Origin: Mangifera indica
Taxonomy: Eukaryota > Streptophyta > Magnoliopsida > Sapindales > Anacardiaceae
DNA length: 64,000 bases
Assembly: GCF_011075055.1 (NCBI RefSeq)
Contig: NC_058154.1
Location: forward strand, 13,151,024 to 13,215,023
Direction of reading: 5' to 3'
Shown: positions 48,771-59,490 of the stretch, in pieces
How the letters are laid out: the number at the start of each line of letters is the position of its first letter
Numbering within the stretch: position 1 is the first letter of the stretch
Position numbers and translations under genes: made by a program
The notes under the pieces: model-generated
The model's input: the letters and a program-made list of their open reading frames with translations, nothing else
Told to the model about the DNA's origin: nothing
Database searches by the model: none

Positions 48771-51700
48771 CATTTCAAGTAATGTGTAATCCTACATGGT
48801 GTTCAAATGCTAACGAAGTGATGATATTGATGGAAAAACTCTTCAAACTTCATATTCGGTTCTAAACATCATACATCTTACTATGATATATTCAATGATT
48901 AACTCATGCCGGATTGACATTTCAAATTTCACTCTCAAATGATTGTGGAAAAGCCAGTAACATACTAAACCAATCAAGTGTGCCTGCTTAGATACATTTA
49001 TAACTTACCTTCGTATTTAGTTTCTGAGACAAAGTGAAGGTTCGTGTCACCAGTGCTGCCTATTGAGGTTATAAATACGAACCTGCAAAAGTGAAGATGA
49101 CACAAAGGAAAATATAGCACCGGATTATACTGTTTAAAAAAAAATATTCCACCAAAAATATTTCTGACCAGACTGCATTCATTCCCAACAGCCAAACTCG
49201 AATTTAGGAAAGAGAAATTCAAAGTTGATACTGGTGCACTAGAGCAAGCCACTTCTATACCTTGCACCTGCAAATAATAAGATAATAAGTTGGTATGAAG
49301 GATGCCTTTTACCTCTATGAACAAATTAATGGATGGAACTCTAACCTCTCCCTTTAGAACAAATATAGGTTACAGGATAGTGTATGTGGCATCCCATATC
49401 CCAACGGTTCCATCTTGATAACCGGCCGCATATACCTTACTGACATCGTGATCTTTGGTGACAGACAACTGACTGGGCACAACCCCAGAAAAAGGCCACT
49501 TAATTTCACCAGCCAGGATAGGTGAGAAGCCAAGTTTCATTAGAGAGGCTACTGAAGCATATACGAAAAAAATGTGGAGTCAGTAAACAAAATTAACAGA
49601 CAACTAAATCAGATAAAATAGTTAATCATGAATGACTGAAATCAATACCACCTTTTGATGAGTTTCCACCCATGCTTAATGCACTAAAATTTGTTGTAGT
49701 CATTATTGGATCAATTGTAGGTATCACCCCAGGATATTCAACCTAAAAGACAGATGGTTTCTTTTCTTGCTGAGACAGTGAGGCAAATAGGCCAACATCA
49801 TCACAAAGATGCAGTTGCCCAGGACTTGTTAATACAAAAAGATCAGCTTTGTGATTACCCCCTTTTGCCCAAAACTTGGTAACAAAATCATGTCTGCAAA
49901 AGAGCCACTAAGTGTAAGGTCCACGTGGCCAACACATCTTAAAGCATCCATCCTATATGACCAATCAAGACTCACAACTTGTAACAGCCAGATCAAGTAA
50001 TAAGAGCAACTTCCGTGGTGGATGTCAGAGGATTTTTTTTTTTTTCAAACTTATAATTACACAGTTCCATCATTTTGCCATACTAGATAGATAGACAGAT
50101 AACACCAACATCATTACTAAAAGTTGTAGAAATTAAATATACCAAGTTTATATTTTCAACCATTAACAAGGAAGACAATATACACTGCAACAGTATTTGG
50201 GTAAAAGGGATGAATAATCTAAATACTTAGTATTTGAGTAACAGTGGATTAGTCTTTTAAGAAGTGATTCATCTTCCTAAGAATTGTTTTTTATTTTTTC
50301 TAGTAATACATCAATGAATGATAAATTTGCAACTATCTACATGATATCAAACCTCTTTAAAATACATAATTATGTCTTCAAAATTGTTTAAATTTTGCAT
50401 AACCTTCATCCACTAGACACCATAAAATGTATGCACTGTAAGAACTTCTTCAGATCCTATCTCATCACCACCATAGATAAAAAGTCACCTATTCCTATTA
50501 CTACGAGATTCATTGTCTATGGACCAATGTAAGACAATAATGGGGATCTCCTTTCAGCAAATGTTAATTCAAGCATAACAACATTGTTGCTTGATCCTGT
50601 TTACTGACCTTTAACAAAGCCAAAACTTGATGTATTCCAAAACAAGATATCTCCATCTATGTACCCAACTGTAGAATGGACCCATTTGATGATGCCCAAC
50701 AAAGAGCACTTATTTTTTTTTCTTGTAGATGATGCTCAGGTATACCATCAAGAAGATTAGAATCCACTTCACTCGAAGAATCAACAACTCCATTCTTCAA
50801 TTGCAGAACCTTATCACCTCCAACGAAAGAATTTTAGCTTCAGAAACATCCCAAAGCATCATCAATCCGTTCTCACATGCAATTAGTACCCTGCAAAAGT
50901 TTTATGGCAGAATAAAAAGAAAAGAAAAAAGCAGTTTCCTTTTTTTGTTGTTTTAATAGCTTTTCTAATATAGTATTGTTTGATACACCATATAACCTCA
51001 TTGCTGTGTCACGTTAGCAAGGGTGTAGCCATAATACACATATTGATAGAGACAAAGAGCCAGATCCAATTCAGAGCATAACAACATAATCAGGTTTTCA
51101 TATACACATTCAGACACACATATCACTGTTCACAAGCTTTCAATTATTATACTGCAAGAGCATTACTACAATCAATCCAAAACTCATTTATTTATATTAG
51201 ATTTTGCACCAATATGTTACTTTTTATAGTTTCAATCTAGTCATGACATAGAAAGGCTTCTGACTCTCCCTTATAATAGAAACATGAATGGGATATCATA
51301 TGGATGCTGAAATTAAATATTCAGAATCCATATCTATTTGATAAACGGTTCAAGAGATCAGGATGATAAACTTCCACATCAGAAGCTTCGGATATGAGAA
51401 CACAGCCAACAAATTTTTTATATAAGATACAAAATCGATGCCAATCTAAAACATGAGAACAACATTATGAGCAAAAAAGTAATTCTATATCCCAACATAA
51501 CAAAAATACGTACCACTAAAGATATAAGTGCAAAGACACAAATTTATACAGTAAGTACCAAGAAAGGTTTACGTATAAAGGAACAAATATATACGGCAGT
51601 ATGGCTACCAAGATATGCCTGACATTCTAAACACAAACTAACAACATAGCATTCCAAGAAATGTAATCAACGTAACAGTTGTGGAATATAAAAATTGAGC

Positions 51701-52159
51701 CTTAATTCTGATTTCACATCTACGGTCAAAACCATAAATAAGATAATTTAAGTATACCTTGCCTGTTTCCAGAAGAACAAGGTTGGGGAAGAACTCCTAC
51801 AATAGGTGGGTGATTAGGAAGTGAAAAACCAGCTAATTCTGTGACAAGGCACAACACAACACTATTATGTAGTCATTCATATAAGTAGGGCAAAAAATAA
51901 CATAACAAAAACTAAACTTAAGATACATGAAGCATTAGCCATGACTGAAAAAGATTATACAACCAATATTAGCAATCCTAATTTTTACAAGTATGATAAA
52001 ACGTACTTAAAGTCAAAGGGAAAATATCAAAAAATTATGTAATAACGGTTACACAACATAAGGTAAACATTCTTTATCAATAGTTAGAACTAAAAAAGAA
52101 ATTACCAGTGAGCGAACTGGAAGATGTCTTATACGGAAACTGAATAAGTCCTCCCTCAT

Positions 52160-53738
52160 CTAAAATCAAACAGTCTAATAATAGGGGGATTTAGATGAAG
52201 CCCATTGCCCCTTTGCAAAACAACAGACAAAATGAAACAAAAGAATCAGAGTTTTCAAGCAAACTGAATGAAAATAATTTTAAAATCAAATTAAGAACAA
52301 AAAAATGAAAGAAAAAGAAAAGAGAGAGGAAATTACAATAAATAAGCCTTCAAGATCCATCAGAATTGATTGCCTTTTAGGATTTGCTACCGTAATTATT
52401 GCTTATTTCAATTTTGTCAACTATTTTGCACGAAAGAAAAGAAAAGAGAGACACATTTGAAACAGCAACAATTTAAGAATTAAAAAAAAAAAAAACATGA
52501 AGAGTAAAGGGAGACGAAATTACATCATATAGGTCTTCAAGATCGATCAGGAGTGGTGAATTTACGAATAGCAACCTCTCGCAGAATGAGAGACAAAACT
52601 GAAACAGCAAGAAATAGGGTTTTCAAGCCAACAATTAAGAATGAAGAAATAGAAGAAACGAGAGAGGAAATTACATTAAATAGGAATTCAAGTTCGATTA
52701 GAAGCAGCTTATTGAAAATGTAGAGTTTAATTCTTCCCTCAATTCCTGTTTATATTTTGCTGGATCTGAAAATAAGAAAAAGAAACAGAATTAAAATCAT
52801 ATAGTCGAAGAGAAAAGAGCAGAAGGACAAAATCATATAATCTAAGATACAGAGAAGAAAAGAGCAGAAGAAAAAGCGTTCCCAATGACAACAAATTTCA
52901 AGAACGTCTGGATTAGGAAGTAAGAGGGAATGATTAAATAGGAAACCAAAAGAGGGCGCAAATGAAAATCTTCATGTAACGGTACAATAGTTAATTGAAG
53001 AAAGCAATTTTTCCTTTTTTAAAAAATTGTATTTTTGGTTTTTATTTAATTACCGTTAATCCATCCCCTGTTTCAAATATTAATTTTAATATAATTTTAA
53101 TTCAAAATAAGAATTTGAACAATATTCCTTATATGTATGTATAATTTTATGATATTGGGTAAAATTAAGTTTTCTGATTGAACTCGAGAAAAATGAACGG
53201 AGGGATGATGAGAGTGAATTAGAGAAATTATTGATGAATTCCAAGAACTATTTAATGCGTTTAACAAACCATCTAACAAATTATCTTGATAAAGAATCAA
53301 AACGGTGCAATCAAATTGGAGGGGGTGTAACCTCCTAATTTACAACCACAAAATGATTTTTCAAGCGCATTGAACAAGAGATGTTTGACACGGGAATAAT
53401 TTTTCCAAGTAACCATTTGTTTTCGAGTTGGGCCCTAGTAGTGTGTAATAATAATGAAGGGTGGTGGTTTTGTATTTGAACAAGATTGCAATGGTGGACA
53501 AAATTGACCCATTTTCTATTGTTTTTAGAAGTACATTAAAGTGTCACCAGATACAATACACTAATTGCATTGAATGATATGATACATATGAAAAAAAATG
53601 TATTCTAAAGTGTACCAAAAGTTAGTAAATAAACGATAGAGTTGCAGATGAAATATTATTAATAACTAAAAATTTAGTCACAAAATTAAGAAGTAAATCA
53701 ATTTAGATATAAAATATAGATATTAGACATAAATAATA
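52160..53738. other. Flank of the tomosyn pseudogene and subtelomeric spacer, no gene seen
   Basis: 52165-52405 is the partner of the block at 41560-41810. Around 52480-52700 similar AGAGAGGAAATTACA(A/T)(T)AAATA and CAAGATCGAT-type phrases recur, hinting at local short duplications. The rest is AT-rich without coding frames. No satellite array separates it from the telomere-type repeats. Confidence 0.55.
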
Positions 53739-54163
53739 TTAGGTTTAGGGTTTAGGGTATAGGGTATAGGGTTTAGGGTATAGGGTTTAGGGTATAGGGT
53801 ATAGGGTATAGGGTTTTAGGGTTAGGGGTTTAGGGTTTAGGGTTTCGGGTTTAGGGTTTGGGGTTTAGGGTTTAGGGTTTAGGGTTTGGGGTTTAGGGTT
53901 TAGGGTTTAGGGTTTAGGGTTTAGGGTTTAGGGTTTAGGGTTTCGGGTTTAGGGTTTAGGGTTTAGGGGTTTAGGGTTTCGGGTTTAGGGTTTAGGGTTT
54001 AGGGTTTAGGGTTTCGGGTTTAGGGTTTCAGGGTTTAGGGTTTAGGGTTTAGGGTTTAGGGTTTAGGGTTTAGGGTTTAGGGTTTCTAGGGTTTCTAGGG
54101 TTTAGGGTTTAGGGTTTAGGGTTTAGGGTTTAGGGTTTAGGGTTTAGGGTTTAGGGTTTAGGG
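53739..54163 (+). repeat. Degenerate interstitial telomere-type array
   Basis: About 425 bp of TTTAGGG-type units with frequent variants: TATAGGG (concentrated at 53757-53815), TTTCGGG, TTTGGGG, and units with extra G, A or T. Orientation is the same as the distal array. It ends TTTAGGG|ACTGCC at the LINE 5' boundary. Confidence 0.97.
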
Positions 54164-54263
54164 ACTGCCTGCTCCACAATCTGCGCCACCTGCAGTCACA
54201 TAATTCCACCAAATTCACCACTCCACAAATTTCCATGCCACTTACAATCACCTCAACCCAACA

Positions 54264-55694
54264 ATGTCCTCCTCCAATTTAACTAACCATACCACTGCAC
54301 CCATCACCAAATTAGCCCATACACCACCCAATTTTGCAGCCACTCTACCCCCCACGAAACCAAACCATGCACCACCCACTCAGGCAGCAGCTGCAGCCAC
54401 TTCTCAGCCCAACACCAAACCTGCCACCCCACCCATCACCCAATCATCACAGCAAAATTTTCAAGGCACTTCTTGGGCTGATCGTATCCGGGTTTCTGGT
54501 TCGAAATCCCGATTTAATTTGGAACAAGTAGATTATACTATCGAAGGTGATGTACCCAAGCTTGTTATTGATGATGCGCTAATTGATGAGAGTGCTACCC
54601 AATGGACACGGTGTCTTGTTGGGTTCTTCCCAGGTTATGTTATGCCATACCAAGCCATCAAATCCATTGCCATGCGAGCATGGAAGTCTTATGGCCTTGA
54701 GCACGTCATGTCCTCTGAGGGGTTTACTATTTTCAGATTCAGCGAAGAAGAGGGTGTTCATCGAGTGTTGGAAGAAGGCCCTTGGATGTTTGGTGGAAAA
54801 CATATTGTACTGCAACAATGGCACGCCCACACCTCCTTTGACATGAATAGAATCTCAAAGGTTCCAGTATGGGTTCGGTTGCATGGAGTCCCCCTTCCTC
54901 TTTGGACTCAAAGAGGATTGAGCACAGTCTCAAGTGTGGTTGGCCGACCACTCTCATGTGACAAGCAAACATATGAATGCACACGTCTCTCTTATGCTCG
55001 TGTGTGTGTAGAACTGGATGCAACGAGGGCACCATTGCAGAAGTTTGAGATACAGTGTTGTTTATCATCAGACCCTATTGAAGTTAAAGTGGAGTATGAG
55101 TGGAAACCGAAGAGATGTGCTAAATGTGGTTTATTTGGCCATAATTGTCAACCAAAGGAGAAAGAGACCAAGCCCAAGGAGGATGCACAAGCAGCTTCCT
55201 TTGGTCCCTTAGGCTCGACAATAAGTGAAAAAGGGAAAGCTGTGGCAATTGAAACTAGGGTGATTGATAAGGCTAAAGCAGATTCTCAGGCCATTGCAAG
55301 ACAGGTTCAGGCACCAGAAATAAAGGCAACTGGGAAGAATAAGTCTTCAAATCGAGGTGTAGAGAGGAGAGACGCTGATGTGGGGCCATTAGCTATGGTT
55401 TTGGTGACCGACCAAACTCAGGGCACCTCTTCAGATTCAGACACTGATCCTGACAGCCCAATAGCTATAGAAGAGGATCAGGATGGTTTACTAGGCATTG
55501 GTGAGTGCATTTTGAACAGGTCAGCATCCCTGTCAGAGTCACCTAACCGTTTTGCCGTATTGGATAGAAGTAAGAGCTTGGCCATTACTTCAAAAGCAGT
55601 AGATAGCAGTTCAAAGGCAGTTGTTCCACCACTTGTTACACCTCGTACAAGGGCAAGGAGCAAGAGGGGAGCCGGGCCTCGTGCCCGAAGCTAA
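54264..55694 (+). CDS. LINE ORF1 (DUF4283/zinc-knuckle RNA-binding protein)
   Basis: An intact frame of 476 residues. The N-terminal ~70 residues are Pro/Thr/Ala-rich, then GTSWADRIR, then a DUF4283-type region (~110-200) with LVGFFPGYVMPYQAIKSIA, FTIFRFSEEEGVHRVLEEGP and VPVWVRLHGVPLPLW. A zinc-knuckle-like CAKCGLFGHNC spans residues 285-295, spaced C-x2-C-x4-H-x1-C, shorter than the usual C-x2-C-x4-H-x4-C. The C-terminus is Ser-rich and basic. In plant L1-type LINEs this gag-like protein coats element RNA. The first ATG of the frame is used as start. Confidence 0.88.
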   Translation: MSSSNLTNHTTAPITKLAHTPPNFAATLPPTKPNHAPPTQAAAAATSQPNTKPATPPITQSSQQNFQGTSWADRIRVSGSKSRFNLEQVDYTIEGDVPKLVIDDALIDESATQWTRCLVGFFPGYVMPYQAIKSIAMRAWKSYGLEHVMSSEGFTIFRFSEEEGVHRVLEEGPWMFGGKHIVLQQWHAHTSFDMNRISKVPVWVRLHGVPLPLWTQRGLSTVSSVVGRPLSCDKQTYECTRLSYARVCVELDATRAPLQKFEIQCCLSSDPIEVKVEYEWKPKRCAKCGLFGHNCQPKEKETKPKEDAQAASFGPLGSTISEKGKAVAIETRVIDKAKADSQAIARQVQAPEIKATGKNKSSNRGVERRDADVGPLAMVLVTDQTQGTSSDSDTDPDSPIAIEEDQDGLLGIGECILNRSASLSESPNRFAVLDRSKSLAITSKAVDSSSKAVVPPLVTPRTRARSKRGAGPRARS

Positions 55695-55726
55695 TTTATT
55701 CTTTGATTGTCCTATTCCACTTCCCC

Positions 55727-58700
55727 ATGATAGGAAGCTGGAATATTAGAGGCCTTAATGGCCACTCAAAGCAGAGAGCAGTGAGGAGTTGGATTACTAA
55801 TTCCTCCTTGGGTTTGGTTGGTCTGTTGGAGACTAAAGTAGAGTATGCGCACCTGGATTCTGTTGTGTCTGCGATATGCCCTTCTTGGAGATATCTCTCT
55901 AATGCCACAGAATCTATGGCATGCCGTGTGTTGGTTTGTTGGGATCCTTCTTTGTACAACATTAGCAGCATTCAGAATTCCTTTCAGGAGATCACTTGTG
56001 GGGTAACTAGACTTTCTGATGGCCTTGTTTTCATTGTCACTTTTGTCTATGGTTCTTCTGATCCAGGTAATCGGCGGCAGCTATGGGATTCGATTCGAGG
56101 CCATTCTCAGACATTGAACTCCCCTTTGTGGCTTGTTATAGGGGATTTCAATGCCATTCTTCGATCTTCAGATAGAGTTGGAGGTGATACAGGCTGATAC
56201 TCACATATGGATGATTTTGGGCAATGTATTCATGATGCTGAGCTTCTTCAACTTCCTTACAAGGGTTTGAGGTATACTTGGCATAATGGTCAACAGGGAG
56301 AGGGTACTATTCTCATAAAGCTTGACTGGGTTTTTTGTAGTTCTTCTTGGGTCATCACTTGGCCAAATTCAGAATCAGAGTTTTTGACCAGGGATGCTTC
56401 AGATCATAGTTCTATGGTGGTTCGGTTTGGGCCTCTTCCAGCTAAGACCCCTACCCCTTTTAAATTTCTTAATTTTTGGGCTGATCATGCTTGTTTTCAG
56501 GAGATTGTTCAGAGAGTGTGGGAGGTACCTATAGAAGGTAATTCCATGTTCCGCTTTACCCAAAAATTTCACAAATTGAAGGGTGAATTGAAATCTCTCC
56601 ATATCAGAGATTCTAGCCATATATCATCTAGGGTGAGGGAAGCAAAGGGGAAATGGGCTGAGGCACAGGAAAATCTTGATCGGCACCCGATGTCTATTGA
56701 ACATATTGATTTGGAGAGGGATCTTGCGAGGCAATACTATTCGCTTTGCAAGGATGAGGAGGCCTTTTATAAGCAGAGATCTAGGATTCAGTGGCTGAGA
56801 TTGGGGGACCAAAATACAAAATTCTTCCATAAGTCATTGATCCACAGGCAAGTCAGGAACAGGGTTAGGAGTCTTTGGGATGGTAATGCACTCATTTCTG
56901 ATCAGCAGGAGCTTGGTAATTTGGCAGTTCAGTACTACAAAGACCTACTCACCGCCCCATCCCGTGCACCTTCGAGCGATGTTACCAGATACTTTTCTAG
57001 ACATGTTTCTGAGCACATGCATGATCGTTTGATTGTGCCAGTAACAGACATGGAGATTAAGGATGCTTTATTCTCTATTCCAGATGACAAATCCCCTGGC
57101 CCGGATGGCTTCACTTCTCTATTTTTTAAACGGACTTGGGACATTATTGGTGTTGATTTTAGAGGAGCAGTTCGATGGTTTTTTGCTACTAGTAGGTTTC
57201 CTAGATGTGTTAATGCCACACGGATTGCTTTGGTACCTAAGGTAGAGAGTCCTAGACACATGGGTGATTTCAGACCGATATCTTGTTGTAATGTGCTGTA
57301 CAAGTGTATTTCTAAGGTGATAGCAAATCGGTTTAAGAGTGTTTTGCCTGATATTATTGGGAGTTCACAATCAGCCTTTGTTCCAGGGAGACAAATTACA
57401 GATAATATTCTTCTGACTCAGGAGCTGATGCATAATTATCATATTAGGGATTCCCCAGCCCGATGTGCACTTAAGGTAGACATCCGTAAGGCATTTGACA
57501 CTGTTAGTTGGGACTTCATCCTCTCAGCATTACGAGCAGTTGGCATCCCTGATAGGATGGTTCAGTGGATAGAGACATGCATGACTACGCCTCATTTCTC
57601 GGTAGCTTTGAATGGAGATCTACATGGCTTCTTTTCTTCTTCCAGGGGAGTGAGACAGGGGGATCCTTTATCACCATACCTCTTTGTGCTTGCTATGGAG
57701 GGGCTGAGTGGTATTTTACAGACGGCCTCCAGAGTTCCTGGTTTTCAGTACCATTGGAGATGCCATCAGACAGGTATCACCCACCTTAGTTTTGCTGATG
57801 ATCTTATGGTATTTTGTCATGCAGATGCCTTCTCAGTAGGGGTTATCAAGTCTTCTCTGGATGAGTTTGCTAGGGTGTCTGGTCTAGTCACTAATTCAGA
57901 GAAGAGTTATCTGTTTTTGTCGGGAGTTACCGAGGATGCACGTATACAGATTCAGGCTATTTTGGGGTTTCAGTTGGGCGCACTTCCCATTCGTTATTTA
58001 GGGGTACCGTTGGTTACTACTCGTCTTCGGCATTCTGACTGTCAGCCTTTGATTGAGCGGATTCTTGCTAGGATTAGACTTTGGACTTCTGCCTCTCTTA
58101 CATATGCTGGGCGCTTGCAGTTGATCAAATCAGTCTTGTTTTCTATACAGGTTTATTGGTCTTCCATGTTCATCCTTCCTTCAGCTACTATGAGGAAGAT
58201 TGAGGGTATTTTGCGAGGGTTTTTGTGGAGGGGCACCTCACTTTCGCACTTAGGGGCAAAAGTGGCTTGGGCATCTGTTTGTTACCCGTTGAGAGAGGGG
58301 GGTTTGGGGATTAAGAGGTGTAGGGACTGGAATAAGGCGGCAATGTTGAAGCACGTCTGGAGGTTACTAACTGATCATTCTTCTGTTTGGTCTTCTTGGG
58401 TACGCCAAATCCTTCTCAGAGGTCGCTCATTTTGGCATATCAGAGTTCCTTCAGGGGTTTCTTGGGCTTGGAGGAAGATTCTTATGAGTAGAGATTGGTG
58501 TAAGGGTCTCTTTGTTAGCTGCATTGGTAATGGTCGGGACACTTCCCTCTGGCTTGATTATTGGCTGCCACAAGGCCGGTTATGTGATCTTTTCTCTTTT
58601 CGAGTCTTGTCAGCCACAGGTCTTACTTGGGATGCTAAGGTTTCTGATATCATTCGTGATGGCTTGTGGGCATTTCCTCATAGTTGTTCAGAGCTCCAGC

Positions 58701-59341
58701 AGGTTTGGGATTCTATCCGTTTCTTCCCACGCATTACGTTTTCTGACCATGTTGTCTGGAGAGGTCACCCATCTGGCAGGTTTTCTATCGATTCTGCTTG
58801 GGACTTCATACGGCCTCGTCGAGATGTTAATTCTACCCATCATTTGCTTTGGTTTTCGGGCCACATTCCACGACACTCTTTTATTTTATGGCTTGCCACC
58901 CTTGGCCGCCTTCGTACCATGGATCGCCTCCAGCATTTTGGGATAGTACACTCTACAGCTTGTGTCTTGTGTGGGTCAGCTATTGAGACTCATGATCACC
59001 TTTTCTTCAGCTGTCATTTCTCCACTTACGTTTGGAGGGAAATCAAAGCTAGGACGCTTCAGACTTGGCCAAGCTTCTCATGGGCTTCCCTTGTTCATTG
59101 GGCTTCCTTACATCTTAGACAGAGGAAGCATTTTGGGCATCTTATTTCGCGGTTATCTTTGTCAGCTACAGTTTATTTCCTTTGGTATGAGAGGAATAAT
59201 CGGGTGTTCCATCAGGCCAGTCGGCATCGCAGAGAGGTTGTTCGGGACATTTGCGATATTGTTCGTGCCAGGATCATCCCTATGGGTGACAGCTATGACA
59301 TCTCGCCACAGTTACGGGCTATATGGCATTTACCGAGCTAG
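55727..59341 (+). pseudogene. LINE ORF2 (endonuclease - reverse transcriptase), one in-frame stop
   Basis: The frame starts MIGSWNIRGLNG 32 bp after ORF1 and covers 1204 codons, interrupted only by TGA at codon 157 (56195-56197). The AP-endonuclease part has N-terminal WNIRGL, LLETKVE, GDFNAI (~139-144) and SDH (225-227); the stop lies between the last two. Reverse transcriptase follows with DDKSPGPDGF, NVLYKCISKVIANR, SAFVPGRQITDNIL, FADD at 689-692, RYLGVPL, and an L1-type C-terminal zinc-binding region (CVLCGSAIETHDHLFFSC). The 1044-residue frame after the stop keeps all the RT motifs listed. A Trp codon is usual at the stop position in related elements, from memory. Confidence 0.9.
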
Positions 59342-59490
59342 CTATTTTTTGATTCTTGTTTTGGTTATTTTGTTGCTATCGGTTTATGACCTTTAGCTAT
59401 GACTATTGATGTTACTTGGGGTATGCCCTCGTATTTTGTACTTTATCATTTTTTTTTTATAAAACCTCTTAATTTCTCCAAAAAAAAAAA

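Larger units (their letters stand above)
44032..52159 (-). pseudogene. Tomosyn / Lgl-like WD40 SNARE-regulator pseudogene
   Basis: Recognisable exons in transcript order: 52159-52106 (EGGLIQFPYKTSSSS), 51838-51763, 50890-50609 (WDVSEAKIL; ILAVGYIDGDILFWN), 49893-49652 (LFVLTSPGQLHLCDD), 49551-49346 (VPSQLSVTKDHDVSKVY, AAGYQDGTVGIWDATY), 49267-49169 (SSLAVGNECSL), 49082-49009, ~48508-48395, ~48264-48205, ~45912-45700 (EVPSEALLLVCSEDSL), 45606-45479 (KHAKSCRCTTTFSNDGKLCG), ~45190-45118, 44847-44792, 44681-44588, ~44507-44331 (GILGGIVTGFKAGKGSHTVD), 44250-44178, ~44130-44032. The order and motifs match plant tomosyn-like proteins, which bind syntaxins in exocytosis. Breaks: the first WD40 exons and the C-terminal R-SNARE are absent; in-frame stops at 49743-49745, 49370-49372 and 45700-45702; frameshifts near 50825, near 49060 and in the 48.4-kb exon (an extra T). 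Blocks A and B are inserted or duplicated around it. Identification is from memory of the family. Confidence 0.85.
54164..59490 (+). mobile_element. L1-like LINE retrotransposon inserted in telomere repeats
   Basis: A 5327-bp element has a ~100-bp 5' leader, ORF1, ORF2, a short 3' UTR with ATAAAA at 59459-59464, and an 11-base poly(A) (59480-59490). It is bounded on the left by TTTAGGG and on the right by GTTTAGGG. Because both flanks are the same repeat, a target-site duplication cannot be recognised. Only one coding lesion was seen (stop at 56195-56197), so insertion looks recent. It is probably full length or only slightly 5'-truncated. Confidence 0.95.

Noticed and set aside
54579..55068. 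Antisense frames across LINE ORF1
   Set aside because: Shadows of the intact plus-strand ORF1.
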